DNA of 64,000 bases, from NCBI GenBank assembly GCA_025331565.1, contig JAFREQ010000078.1, positions 1,054,001 through 1,118,000 of the forward strand. The letters run 5' to 3'. Below are positions 10,548-18,719 of the stretch, one piece after another (positions within the stretch are counted from its first letter, which is position 1; the number at the start of each line of letters is the position of its first letter). Under the pieces are notes generated by a model, which was given only the letters and a program-made list of their open reading frames with translations, did no database searches and had not been told where the DNA came from. The translations under genes and the position numbers were made by a program. The stretch comes from Holacanthus passer. Its lineage: Eukaryota > Chordata > Actinopteri > Pomacanthidae.

Positions 10548-12828
10548 ATGTCCGCGAAATTAAACGCTTTGAACAGTGATTCTTACATTGATATCAGTCA
10601 ATACAGAGACCAGCATTTTAAGGTGAGTGGAGGAAATATTCTCGAGAAATATTTAAGGAACCTAAAGGTTTTTAATGTAAATGTAAGGGTTTATATTATT
10701 AGCTAAAGGTTAGCAACCGGTGCTAACAACAGAGCGAGCAGCTCACGCTTTGTATTGAATAATCACTTCTTTGTAACCTCAGATTTAAGACATCTCATTG
10801 TTTGGCCTGGCTCAGTGACCACTGACCATTAGTTGTATATTTTTGAAATGGCTAAAGTTGTTAACGTTTTTCTACAATATCGGCGTTTAATGTCCAGCGT
10901 TGTTCTGTTCACACGAGTTTCCCCCTTTATACCATCATAAAATCCGCTCATCTAATAGTACCTTCAGCAGCAGAGATACCGATAAGCTGGTCAGTGTCCA
11001 GCTTCCTGACGCTGGTGCTGATATTTCGCTTGTGTTTTCAGGGTAACCGCTATGAACAGGAGAAGCTGCTGAAGCAGAGCCACACTTTGTATGTGGGGAA
11101 CCTTTCCTTCTACACCACTGAGGAGCAGGTAGGACACACCGCCATCATTTCTGAGTACATGATCAGTTAAAGCTCTGCATCAGCTTCTTTGGAAATTGGT
11201 TTATGACAAGTAGAAGAAAAATCGAGCTTTGGGTTACTTAAAGATCTGTTTGCCAATTTTTCATCCTTTTATGGCCCGTGACTTTATTTTCAGGTCCCCA
11301 AAGTCTTGTGAAGCAGTTATGCAAATCTCACTATTCTCTGTTATTGTTGTAACTGATGAACAGGTACATGAGCTGTTTTCTAAAAGTGGAGACGTCAAGC
11401 GCATCATCATTGGTCTGGATAAAGTCAAAAAGACAGCCTGTGGATTCTGCTTTGTAGAGTATCCTTTTAAATATGAGACCCAAATTTAAAATAATCTTTG
11501 TTTTAATAAAATTTACAGCAAACACACCTCGATATCAAGTCAACAATCTGCTTTCCGGGTTACTAACCAACGTACAATGTGTTGTTATTAGCTCAAAGTT
11601 TTATCACTGTAGCTTGAAATGTGCATGCAGTGCAAGTTTAGGAGTCTGCGTCAGACCTTAACTCCTGCTGTACCAGATACTACACACGTTTAGGCGCGGA
11701 AAATGCCATGCGCTTCATTAATGGAACACGGCTGGACGACCGCATCATCAGGACAGACTGGGATGCTGGCTTCAAGGAGGGACGGCAGTACGGCCGTGGC
11801 AAATCTGGAGGACAGGTAAGGATTCCGACACTTGTCTGTCTACTAGTCTGCTGGGCACAGATGTAAAAATGTACATAGAAAGCACTGGTTACTGGTTACT
11901 GTTTGTAACATATGAGTTAATATTACGTGAATAAAAATAGGCCTATTGTCAATCACTCAGGAGTCAGTAACCTATCAGTTCAACTTTAGCTTATATAAAA
12001 GCACAATCGCACAATAAAATATACAGATTGAGAGTGTTTCCTGAAAATGGAGACCAAAAATCAGCAACCATGACAAGATTTCCCATCAAAATGGGAAACA
12101 GATAACTAGTGATTATAGTAGTTAGAACTGGTTTTAAGGTTTACGGTGAAGCCTGTTGCATTATTTGATTCTAAATAGCTGCTGACCTTAAACATCCTTC
12201 TGGCTGGTTGTGCCATGGTTTTCAGGGTTTGTCTTTCACATCAAAGAAATTTCTGCAATACAGTGTTTTGGAAAACGATGAAACACAGTGCACTATGGCA
12301 TTTAAAAATGACATATGTGTATATCAAAATGGCTTTTGAAAAATCAATACAGTATATCATGACATTTTAGTACATCAGTATGATATTTAGAAAGTTATAG
12401 AACTTCCAAAATAAATTATGCATGATTAACCATGGCCTTTGAAGAGACAGCATTACTATAGCATGGCATTTGAAAAATGAAAATGCATATTATGCTGTTA
12501 ACAAATACAACATTCATAATCGTGTCCAATTTTGTTGTAGCTGTACACAGTGAGCCTTCTGGGAGAGTGTAAATAATGAAACATAAATAAGGAGAACTGG
12601 CTTATTGTGGGGGGAAAACAGAAAAGTTTGTTTTTATGAGGATGGAGCTTTCAGAGAAGACCTCGCCTCTAAAATAATGATAGATGTGTGTTTACTCACG
12701 CCTTCTGGCTGTTCTTGTTCCTTGCGCAGGTGAGAGATGAGTACAGGCAGGACTACGACCCAGCGAGAGGCGGCTACGGTAAACTGGCTCAGCAGCATCG
12801 ACCCACAGAGGCACGTAATAGTTTTTAG
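10548..12828 (+). CDS. ncbp2: Nuclear cap-binding protein subunit 2 (CBP20), five exons, 164 aa
   Basis: Binds the m7G cap of nuclear RNA polymerase II transcripts together with NCBP1. Exons are 10548-10622, 11042-11128, 11364-11458, 11677-11815 and 12730-12828 (stop TAG 12826-12828), with consistent phases. One RRM is visible: RNP2 LYVGNLSF (residues ~41-48) and RNP1 CGFCFVEY. The cap-stacking tyrosines correspond to Y19 (ISQYRDQ) and Y42 (TLYVG), equivalent to human Y20 and Y43. The C-terminal cap-binding segment IIRTDWDAGFKEGRQYGRG and the RDEYRQDYD tail are conserved. The last 12 residues (QQHRPTEARNSF) extend beyond the human end (QNQ). Intron 3 (11459-11676) is U12-type. AATAAA at 13357-13362 is the likely poly(A) signal. 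Neighbouring ncbp2as2 and meltf support 3q29-type synteny. Confidence 0.97.
11459..11676 (+). other. ncbp2: U12-type (minor spliceosome) intron 3 of ncbp2
   Basis: The donor reads GTATCCTTTT at 11459-11468, a perfect match to the U12 5' splice site consensus RTATCCTTT. The branch site CCTTAAC at 11656-11662 matches the U12 branch consensus (TCCTTAAC type) and lies about 15 nt before the AG at 11675-11676, within the usual 10-20 nt. There is no long polypyrimidine tract. Splicing here joins GA|A to give glutamate in FVE|YYTR, restoring the conserved RRM sequence; no ordinary donor nearby does this. Confidence 0.93.
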
Positions 12829-13385
12829 ACTGAACCCCACCACAGCAGTCTGCCTGGACGACACAGAGCCCCTCAGTCCTGGACCAGATTCATTCTCCAG
12901 CAATGCCACAACATGCTACTGCAGATTGTTTGTCCCAGTGTTAGCGTGATACACTAAACAGCAGGTCTGCATGGAGCACTGGACCCCAGAAATATGCACC
13001 TGGTATTTATTTCTTTCAGAGGCTTGTTTCCTGCTCTGACTGCCTCTCTGACTCACCTACCTGCTATCAGTTGACATGGCAGCACAAGCCAAACTCCAAA
13101 GTTACTGTGCGATACTTTGTGATGTTTTCATTACCCCACAACAGAAATAGAAAACAATTTCATACAGGCTGGAAAGGCTCTGATAGCACGCAGTGACGAT
13201 GATTATGTATCAAACATTCAGACAAAATGGTCCTGTTGAGTCTGTTATTATAAAATGAGTGGTCTGGTGATGTAATAGAAAGGAAGCGTTCTGTTAGCAT
13301 CTTACTGATTTCCATGAGTGAAACATTATGTCCCAAATTGTGTATGCTTTTTTTTAAATAAAGACCTTTTTTGACATTTCTGACT
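12829..13385 (+). other. ncbp2: ncbp2 3' UTR
   Basis: Non-coding sequence after the ncbp2 stop, ending at AATAAA 13357-13362 followed by T/GT-rich sequence. The ORFs here have no recognisable protein content. Confidence 0.55.
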
Positions 13386-14260
13386 AATGGTGCTATGTTT
13401 TTCTGAATCACAATGTCTGAGGACTGGTAATCCAAAGGTCGGAGCTTTATTTTGTTAATGTCATTCATCTCTGCTTTTTAGGGAAGAAACAACATATTTC
13501 TCTCCTTTTGTATTGTGTGTATTTAGCAAATGAATCAAAAGTAATATACAATTGTAACATTTTTTTGGTCAGTTGGAGGGAAGGTTTTGGTGTCTTGGAG
13601 AGCAGTGGAAACAAGTTTCTAACCTTTTAAGTTGAGAGTTGCTTGTTTAAACCGAGTAGACATGGAGCAGTGTTAACATTTGTTTGGAGATGTATGTGTG
13701 GAGCCACGTGACAAATTCTCTATGGTCTGTTTTGGTCGTCACAAACTACAGAGGGAAATGTTTGACTCTTTAGCCTACTGTATATGTATTCACCATATAA
13801 CTTTGTCTGTCAGCTGTTGCATGCTGGGCAAATAGCATGCAACAGGTTTTGGGAGCTGATTACTGAAAATGGCTTGCCTGCTGCTACTGGAAGTGATGAG
13901 AGCTGTTTTGATTCACTGATCGTGAATCAAAAGTTGGAGATTGTAAAACTAAAACAAAGGTTCTGAAACTCTCAGAGGTGAGAGGAACTACACTGTCAGA
14001 TGATAGAGTTTGCCACTACGAGGGACTGCTTTCATATTACACTGAGCTGTTTTATCCACTGTTGTTTATGGCAGTTTTAAGGGTAAAGCTGAACACTAAA
14101 TTGATGGTAATCTGAAATAGCTTTGCATCCTGAAATTATCGGGACATCCATGTCTTCCCTGGCTGCATTTAGATATCTTTATACTCTGTGAGATACTGGT
14201 TGTGTTTTGAAAGGACCACTTTGCCAGCAGGACATTTTCCTCACTGATCTGGCAAAAGCA
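13386..14260. other. Spacer between ncbp2 and the tRNA/LTR array
   Basis: About 0.9 kb with no recognisable gene, RNA or repeat. The short ORF at 13784-13966 has no recognisable content. Confidence 0.5.
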
Positions 14261-14447
14261 TTTTACTGTGTCTGTCCAAGCAATTTACTTCCAGACCTGT
14301 GGACAATCTGTTGATTCCAGAAGAGGAAGTATTGATAGCCACAGTGGAGGTTATCATTGGGTTCAGTGAAGAACACACACACAAAGTTAACATGGTGATA
14401 GTTGCATGTTTTGGTTTATAAACAGACCTTAAGTGCCATGAAGCAAA

Positions 14448-14519
14448 GGGCTTGTCCGGGATTTGAACCCGGGACCTCGCGCACCCTAAGCGAGAATCAT
14501 ACCCCTAGACCAACAAGCC
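14448..14519 (-). tRNA. tRNA-Pro (anticodon AGG), one anticodon-stem mismatch
   Basis: Minus-strand 72-nt cloverleaf. The acceptor stem is GGCTTGT/ACAAGCC, box A TGGTCTAGGGG, anticodon loop TTAGGGT (AGG), T-arm CCGGG-TTCAAAT-CCCGG and discriminator C. Apart from base 34, the only difference from the copies at 15231 and 15821 is in the 3' strand of the anticodon stem (GCGCG instead of GCGAG), giving a T-C mismatch at 28-42. It may be functional or in early decay. No TTTT terminator follows closely (only TTTG). Confidence 0.85.
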
Positions 14520-15230
14520 CTTGTGTATTGATTTCACTTTCTCTGTCATCCATCCTTTTCCATGTTTCCATTGACATCAATCAGGCGAATTTGCAGGCTT
14601 GCAGTTTTACCATGAATTACTATAAGATACCTTTATACTGCATGTGCATAGGCTTGCATTTTCTTTTTTGATAAAACAGTACCCGTATCAACCCCATCGC
14701 CCTTTCACATATTCTTATTTGTCTTCAGTTCACAGATTAAGCCCACTCGGTTTAATGATGGCTCTCTCAGACTTAGTTCTGAAAGTCCCTGCAGGTGAAA
14801 CAGAGTTTGGAGTGGAGTGGTTCTGGAGCACAGTTCCAGATAAGTTTGCATCAGTTACCTATATCCATTTTCAGTCTGGAATGCCCTGTCCACTTCCTTC
14901 CCTGTCCCCTGAGGAAGTCCTGTAATCTGTAGATGGATATAGAACACACACACACACCAAAGGTAACTTGGTGATGTTGTGGTGTATAGGAAGTTTTACC
15001 ATTCATTAGTGTAAAATACTGTTTTACCTCATATGCTTAACATAGGCTCGCTTTTTTTAAATAGAAGAGTACCAATCAACCAATTCTTTTTTCAGTTCTT
15101 AGGTTCTCTTTTCTTCAGTTCACAGATTAAGTCTAAGTCTCAAAGCATATAGAACACACAGATCAAAGTTAACATGGTGACAGTTGGATTTTATGTAGAC
15201 ATTTGTGTATAAGCAGACTCAAATAACAAA

Positions 15231-15302
15231 GGGCTTGTCCGGGATTTGAACCCGGGACCTCTCGCACCCAAAGCGAGAATCATACCCCTAGACCAACAAG
15301 CC
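15231..15302 (-). tRNA. tRNA-Pro (anticodon TGG)
   Basis: Intact 72-nt minus-strand cloverleaf: acceptor GGCTTGT/ACAAGCC, box A TGGTCTAGGGG, anticodon stem CTCGC/GCGAG, loop TTTGGGT (anticodon TGG), box B GGTTCAAATCC. It is identical to the copies at 15821 and 46127 except for base 34. It lies inside LTR-like unit C. Confidence 0.92.
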
Positions 15303-15820
15303 CTTGTGTATGGATTTTACTGTTTCTGTCATCCATCCTTTTCCCTTCGAAGCACACTGTGACATCAATCAGGTGAATTTGGATGCTTGATTTTACCATG
15401 AATTACTGTAAGATACCTTTATACTGCATGTGCTTAACATAGGCTCACGTTTTCTTAAATAAAACAGTACCCGTATCAATCCCATCGCCCTTTCTTCCAT
15501 ATTCGTTTTTGTCTTCAGTTCACAGATTAAGCCTACTAGGTTTAATGATGGCTCTCCTGGACTTTGTTCTTTGACTTAGGTGAAACTTTGGAGTGGAGTG
15601 GTTCTGGAGTACAGTTCCAGATGAGTTTGCATCAGTTACCCATATCCATTTTCAGGACGTTTTTGATGGTCTGGACTGCCCTGTCGCCAATATGTTTATT
15701 CCAGAGGATGTCTTGAAATCTGTACACACACAGACCAAAGTTAACATGGCTACAGTTGTGTGTTGTGATGTATAGGAAGTAATTTCTTTATAAACAAGGC
15801 TCAAATGACCGTGAAGTAAA

Positions 15821-15892
15821 GGGCTTGTCCGGGATTTGAACCCGGGACCTCTCGCACCCGAAGCGAGAATCATACCCCTAGACCAACAAGCC
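15821..15892 (-). tRNA. tRNA-Pro (anticodon CGG)
   Basis: Intact 72-nt minus-strand cloverleaf with loop TTCGGGT (anticodon CGG). The rest matches the TGG copy at 15231 base for base. It lies ~100 bp downstream of the best preserved gypsy pol C-terminal fragment (stop at about 15997). Confidence 0.92.
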
Positions 15893-15995
15893 CTTGTGTA
15901 TAGATTTTGCTTTCCCTGTAATCGATCCTTTTCCCTGTGAAGCAGACGTTAATGTCAATTGGGTGGATTTGCATGCTTGCGTAACAGTTTTACCA

Positions 15996-16310
15996 TTAAT
16001 TCAGCCTACTAGGTTTAACTGTGGCTCTCACGGACCTAGTTCTGAGAGTGGGAGTCTCTGCAGGTGAAACTTGGGGCACCACAGCTGGTGACATGGGAGC
16101 CTGCTCAGGAGTTGGAACTGGTATTTGTTGCTGTGGTGGAGAACCTCTGTCCTGTGCAGGTGTGGAAAGAGGTATCAGGTGCTGGCATCTCACCATCCCT
16201 TGAGGTAGATCCACCAAGTAGGACTCTGGAGTGGAGTGGTTCTGGAGCACAGTCCTTGGTAAATTTGCATCAGTTACGCAGACCCTGTCCTGTGCACTTC
16301 CTTCCCTGTT
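15996..16310 (-). pseudogene. Ty3/gypsy pol C-terminal fragment
   Basis: Open frame on the minus strand with PESYLVDLPQGMVR and HLIPLS, followed by a proline/glutamine-rich stretch and a basic end TRSVRATVKPSRLN just before the stop. This order (integrase C-terminal SYxVx..GxxxRRNxxHL, proline-rich linker, basic RxxxRxxxPxRLN terminus) is typical of fish Ty3/gypsy pol. The N-terminal parts are missing; sequence just upstream joins the LTR 3' end directly. Units A and C keep shorter versions of the same end. Confidence 0.65.
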
Positions 16311-16447
16311 GCCAATATGTTTAATCCAGAAGAGAAAGTAAGTTATGGATGCATATATATAACACACAGATCAAAGTTAACATGGTGACAGTTGGATTTT
16401 GTGGTTTATAAGAAGACATTTCTTTATAAGTAGACTCAAATGACAAA

Positions 16448-16519
16448 GGGCTTGTCCAGGATTTGAACCCAGGAACTGTTGCACCCAAAGCGAGAATCAT
16501 ACCCCTAGACCAACAAGCC
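16448..16519 (-). pseudogene. Decayed tRNA-Pro (anticodon TGG)
   Basis: Same 72-nt frame as the other copies: acceptor GGCTTGT/ACAAGCC and box A are intact, and the loop TTTGGGT is retained. The 3' strand of the anticodon stem is changed to GCAAC (mismatches at 29-41 and 27-43), and the T-stem is CTGGG/CCTGG with two G-T wobbles. It is probably non-functional. It lies in LTR-like unit E. Confidence 0.8.
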
Positions 16520-16759
16520 CTTGTGTAGCAGTTTCACTTTCCCTGTCATTGATGCTTTTCCCTGTTACTGTCATTCAGGTGGATTTCCAGGCTAATGTAA
16601 CAGTTTTACCATTAATTAGTGTATACCTTTTTACCTCGTAGGTACCAATAACTATCCCATCACTTTTTCTTTCCACCAGAGACATTGATTTTCTTTTTTC
16701 GCATTTTCTTTTTTTCAGTTCTTAGGTCCTCTTTTCTTTTTCAAAAATCCACAGCTCAT

Positions 16760-17492
16760 CAACATTTGTGGGGTCTTACATTAACAATTGTCTCTGTCTC
16801 CCTTGGGTCAGGGCATATGCAGCTGTGATGACGTGACCCAAGAGAACCACCTCAATCTTGAAGAGTTCACATTTGTCCACATTCTGCGTGATGCAGACTT
16901 TCTCCAGCCTTACACGCCCCTTTTTACCATCTTTCTTGGGCACGAGCACCGTGCTGGTGGCCTTCCTCCTCTTCCTCATCCACAGCTTTACCAGCTATGT
17001 ACACACGCACATAGCGATGTAGTTGACATAGTTTTTCCACAGGAACAGCTTTTTGCATCCTTGGAGGGCACTCATGCTTCGGGTTAGGCGTGCCACCGCA
17101 ATTGTAGCACTGGGAGCTTTTTGGATTTTTGCTTTTAACTGCTGTGTAGCTTTGCTCCATTACTTTTGCATTTGCTGATTTTAGGCTTTTCCCTTTGCTG
17201 TCTGCCTTTAAACGCTCTTTCCACAGAACTAACATCCATATGCTTCCATATCCACTCACTTTACTCCTCAATGTGTTTTGGTGCTTTTTGACCTCTGATT
17301 GTCTTGTCATGTTAAAGGCTTTTTGCACTCAAGGGTCTTTTTCCATTTGCATGCGTGGCAGAGCAGTGCGTCTGCCAGTTCTATGAAAGTCCTGTCCCTG
17401 ATAAGCTCATCATACAACATGCCATAATTGCAGTGCTCTGCTAATGCATAGGGGGCAGTGACAAATGTATTGGCAGTCTTGTCATGTCTCAC
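16760..17492 (-). pseudogene. Ty3/gypsy gag and reverse-transcriptase relics
   Basis: Minus-strand fragments in element order. A gag core piece (ALAEHCNYGMLYDELIRDR, 17492-17307) comes first. A frameshifted gag piece (AFNMTRQSEVKK) follows, with a zinc-knuckle CYNCGGTPNPKHEC at about 17110-17070. Last is an RT-like piece (KVCITQNVDKCELFK..LLGHVI, within 16979-16776). Frameshifts and large deletions (no protease, RNase H or integrase core) show it is dead. It adjoins the LTR array on the same strand, so it is probably what remains of the internal region upstream of unit E. Confidence 0.75.
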
Positions 17493-17499
17493 TTAAGTG

Positions 17500-18640
17500 T
17501 ATTATTGCTGGTCTACATCGCTGAGCTTCAAGCCTCTCAAAGCATCATTAGATTTGTCTCCCATACTATAGATCAAAGTGTTCACGTGATTGTCTTGGGA
17601 CTTGCTATTAGATTGCTTGTTTGTTGAAATCTCTCTAATCTCTATTTTCATTTTGTCCACTCTTGTGGCTTGGAAAAATCAAAGGGCTCAGGTGGCTGAA
17701 TGCTAAGCGTAGCAGTGGGTGTAGCCATTCTGCTAGCTCCTTCCCCACTCTGCTTGTCATCACTGTTACTCCTTTAACTTGCCCACCAATCTCTGATCAA
17801 TCGGACGACCAAACATCCTCCATCGTGACGCCAATATACCAAAAGCATTCTTTATTATATTACAGTGGTAGTTGTAGGTCTGTTGCTCTGTGGTGAGGTT
17901 GGAGTCTGTGAAAACGTAGAATTAGCAGGACTATAACTATTATATAAACACGATGGTGAGATAATAGAAAACACAAAAATAATATGCTAATGTCAATTGC
18001 AAATACTAACACAGTAATATCACATTAAATGTATTATATTTGATGTGTGAACATGTGATATATACTGCAATGTATTGTGATGTTCACATAATTATGATAA
18101 TGAATAATTACCTGTGTATGAACATACTTTTTTTCTCTTTTCTTTGCAGCCAAGTAATTTCTCTGTTCTTCATTAGGAATTATTATTATTATCATTATTG
18201 TACAGGTGATCATTTTGCTGAGCAGTTGGACTCCATGCACAGACAATCCTCATTCCACTGTAATAAAGAACATGGTATCTTGGCGCTTTATAAACAGTCA
18301 GCTGGTCTTTTTTCTCAAAGTCAGCTGTGGCAGTGAAGTGAGGAGCAGAGCAGAATACTGAGCAGTGGAAACTGGCTCAGCTTCAGATATTTTTGCAGTA
18401 TATCCCCACCACTAATTCCTGCCATCAACTACTACCCTTTATTCTTAATCACGTCCTCTCAAGGAGATTTTGAAAGTGAACACAAGATGGCAGAAGAGGA
18501 GGTGGAGATCCCTGGAATAATTAGGGACAGAGATGTGACGGTGAACCCACAGTCTTACGCTTTCCTCCTGGGCTCAAGGTTCTCACTGTAATGAGAGAAA
18601 AGCCTCCTCTGTTGAACCTTTAGCACCAGAGCTTTTAACA
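17500..18640. other. Non-coding spacer
   Basis: AT-rich sequence with no recognisable gene. A 34-codon ATG ORF at 18487-18591 (+; begins MAEEEVEIPGIIRDRD) is open but matches nothing I recognise. Confidence 0.4.
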
Positions 18641-18645
18641 GCAAA

Positions 18646-18716
18646 GGGGTCACCCAGGATTTTAACCCAGTAGCTCTTACACCCAAAGCAAGAATCATTC
18701 TATTACCACCAAGCCC
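18646..18716 (-). pseudogene. Strongly decayed tRNA-Pro (TGG-like)
   Basis: Minus-strand alignment to the tRNA-Pro copies is clear over the anticodon loop (CTTTGGGTGT) and part of the T-arm (GGGTTAAAATCC), ending in AAGCCC on +. It has many substitutions (TTAAAA for TTCAAA; box A disrupted). Its flanks do not match the LTR units, so it is an independent copy. Confidence 0.65.
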
Positions 18717-18719
18717 TCT

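Larger units (their letters stand above)
14270..16750 (-). mobile_element. Tandem array of five decayed Ty3/gypsy-like LTR units, four carrying tRNA-Pro
   Basis: Minus-strand LTR-like units, approximately: A 14309-14690, B 14912-15078 (tRNA lost), C 15135-15478, D 15693-16003, E 16318-16652. Before units A and C (minus direction) there is a pol C-terminus ending in a KPS-LN motif and stop, then a purine-rich run (GAAAGGGCGATGG) and a TG. Unit D lacks this 5' end, and unit E has a diverged GATGGGATAG version that has lost the TG. Inside units A and C are a TATAAAG box and a tRNA-Pro. The units end with AATAAACA or a variant, followed by TTGGCGACAGGG-like sequence in D and E. Conserved stretches such as CATGTTAACTTTG and TTTACCAT..ATTA confirm homology. 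The internal regions between LTRs are almost wholly deleted, as expected from LTR-LTR recombination. LTR boundaries are my inference; the unit homology is directly visible. Confidence 0.65.

Noticed and set aside
14448..16519. tRNA copies read as retroviral primer-binding sites of a + strand element
   Set aside because: The + strand resembles a proline primer-binding site, but the complete 72-nt tRNA is present with box A and box B, and the gypsy coding relics are on the opposite strand.
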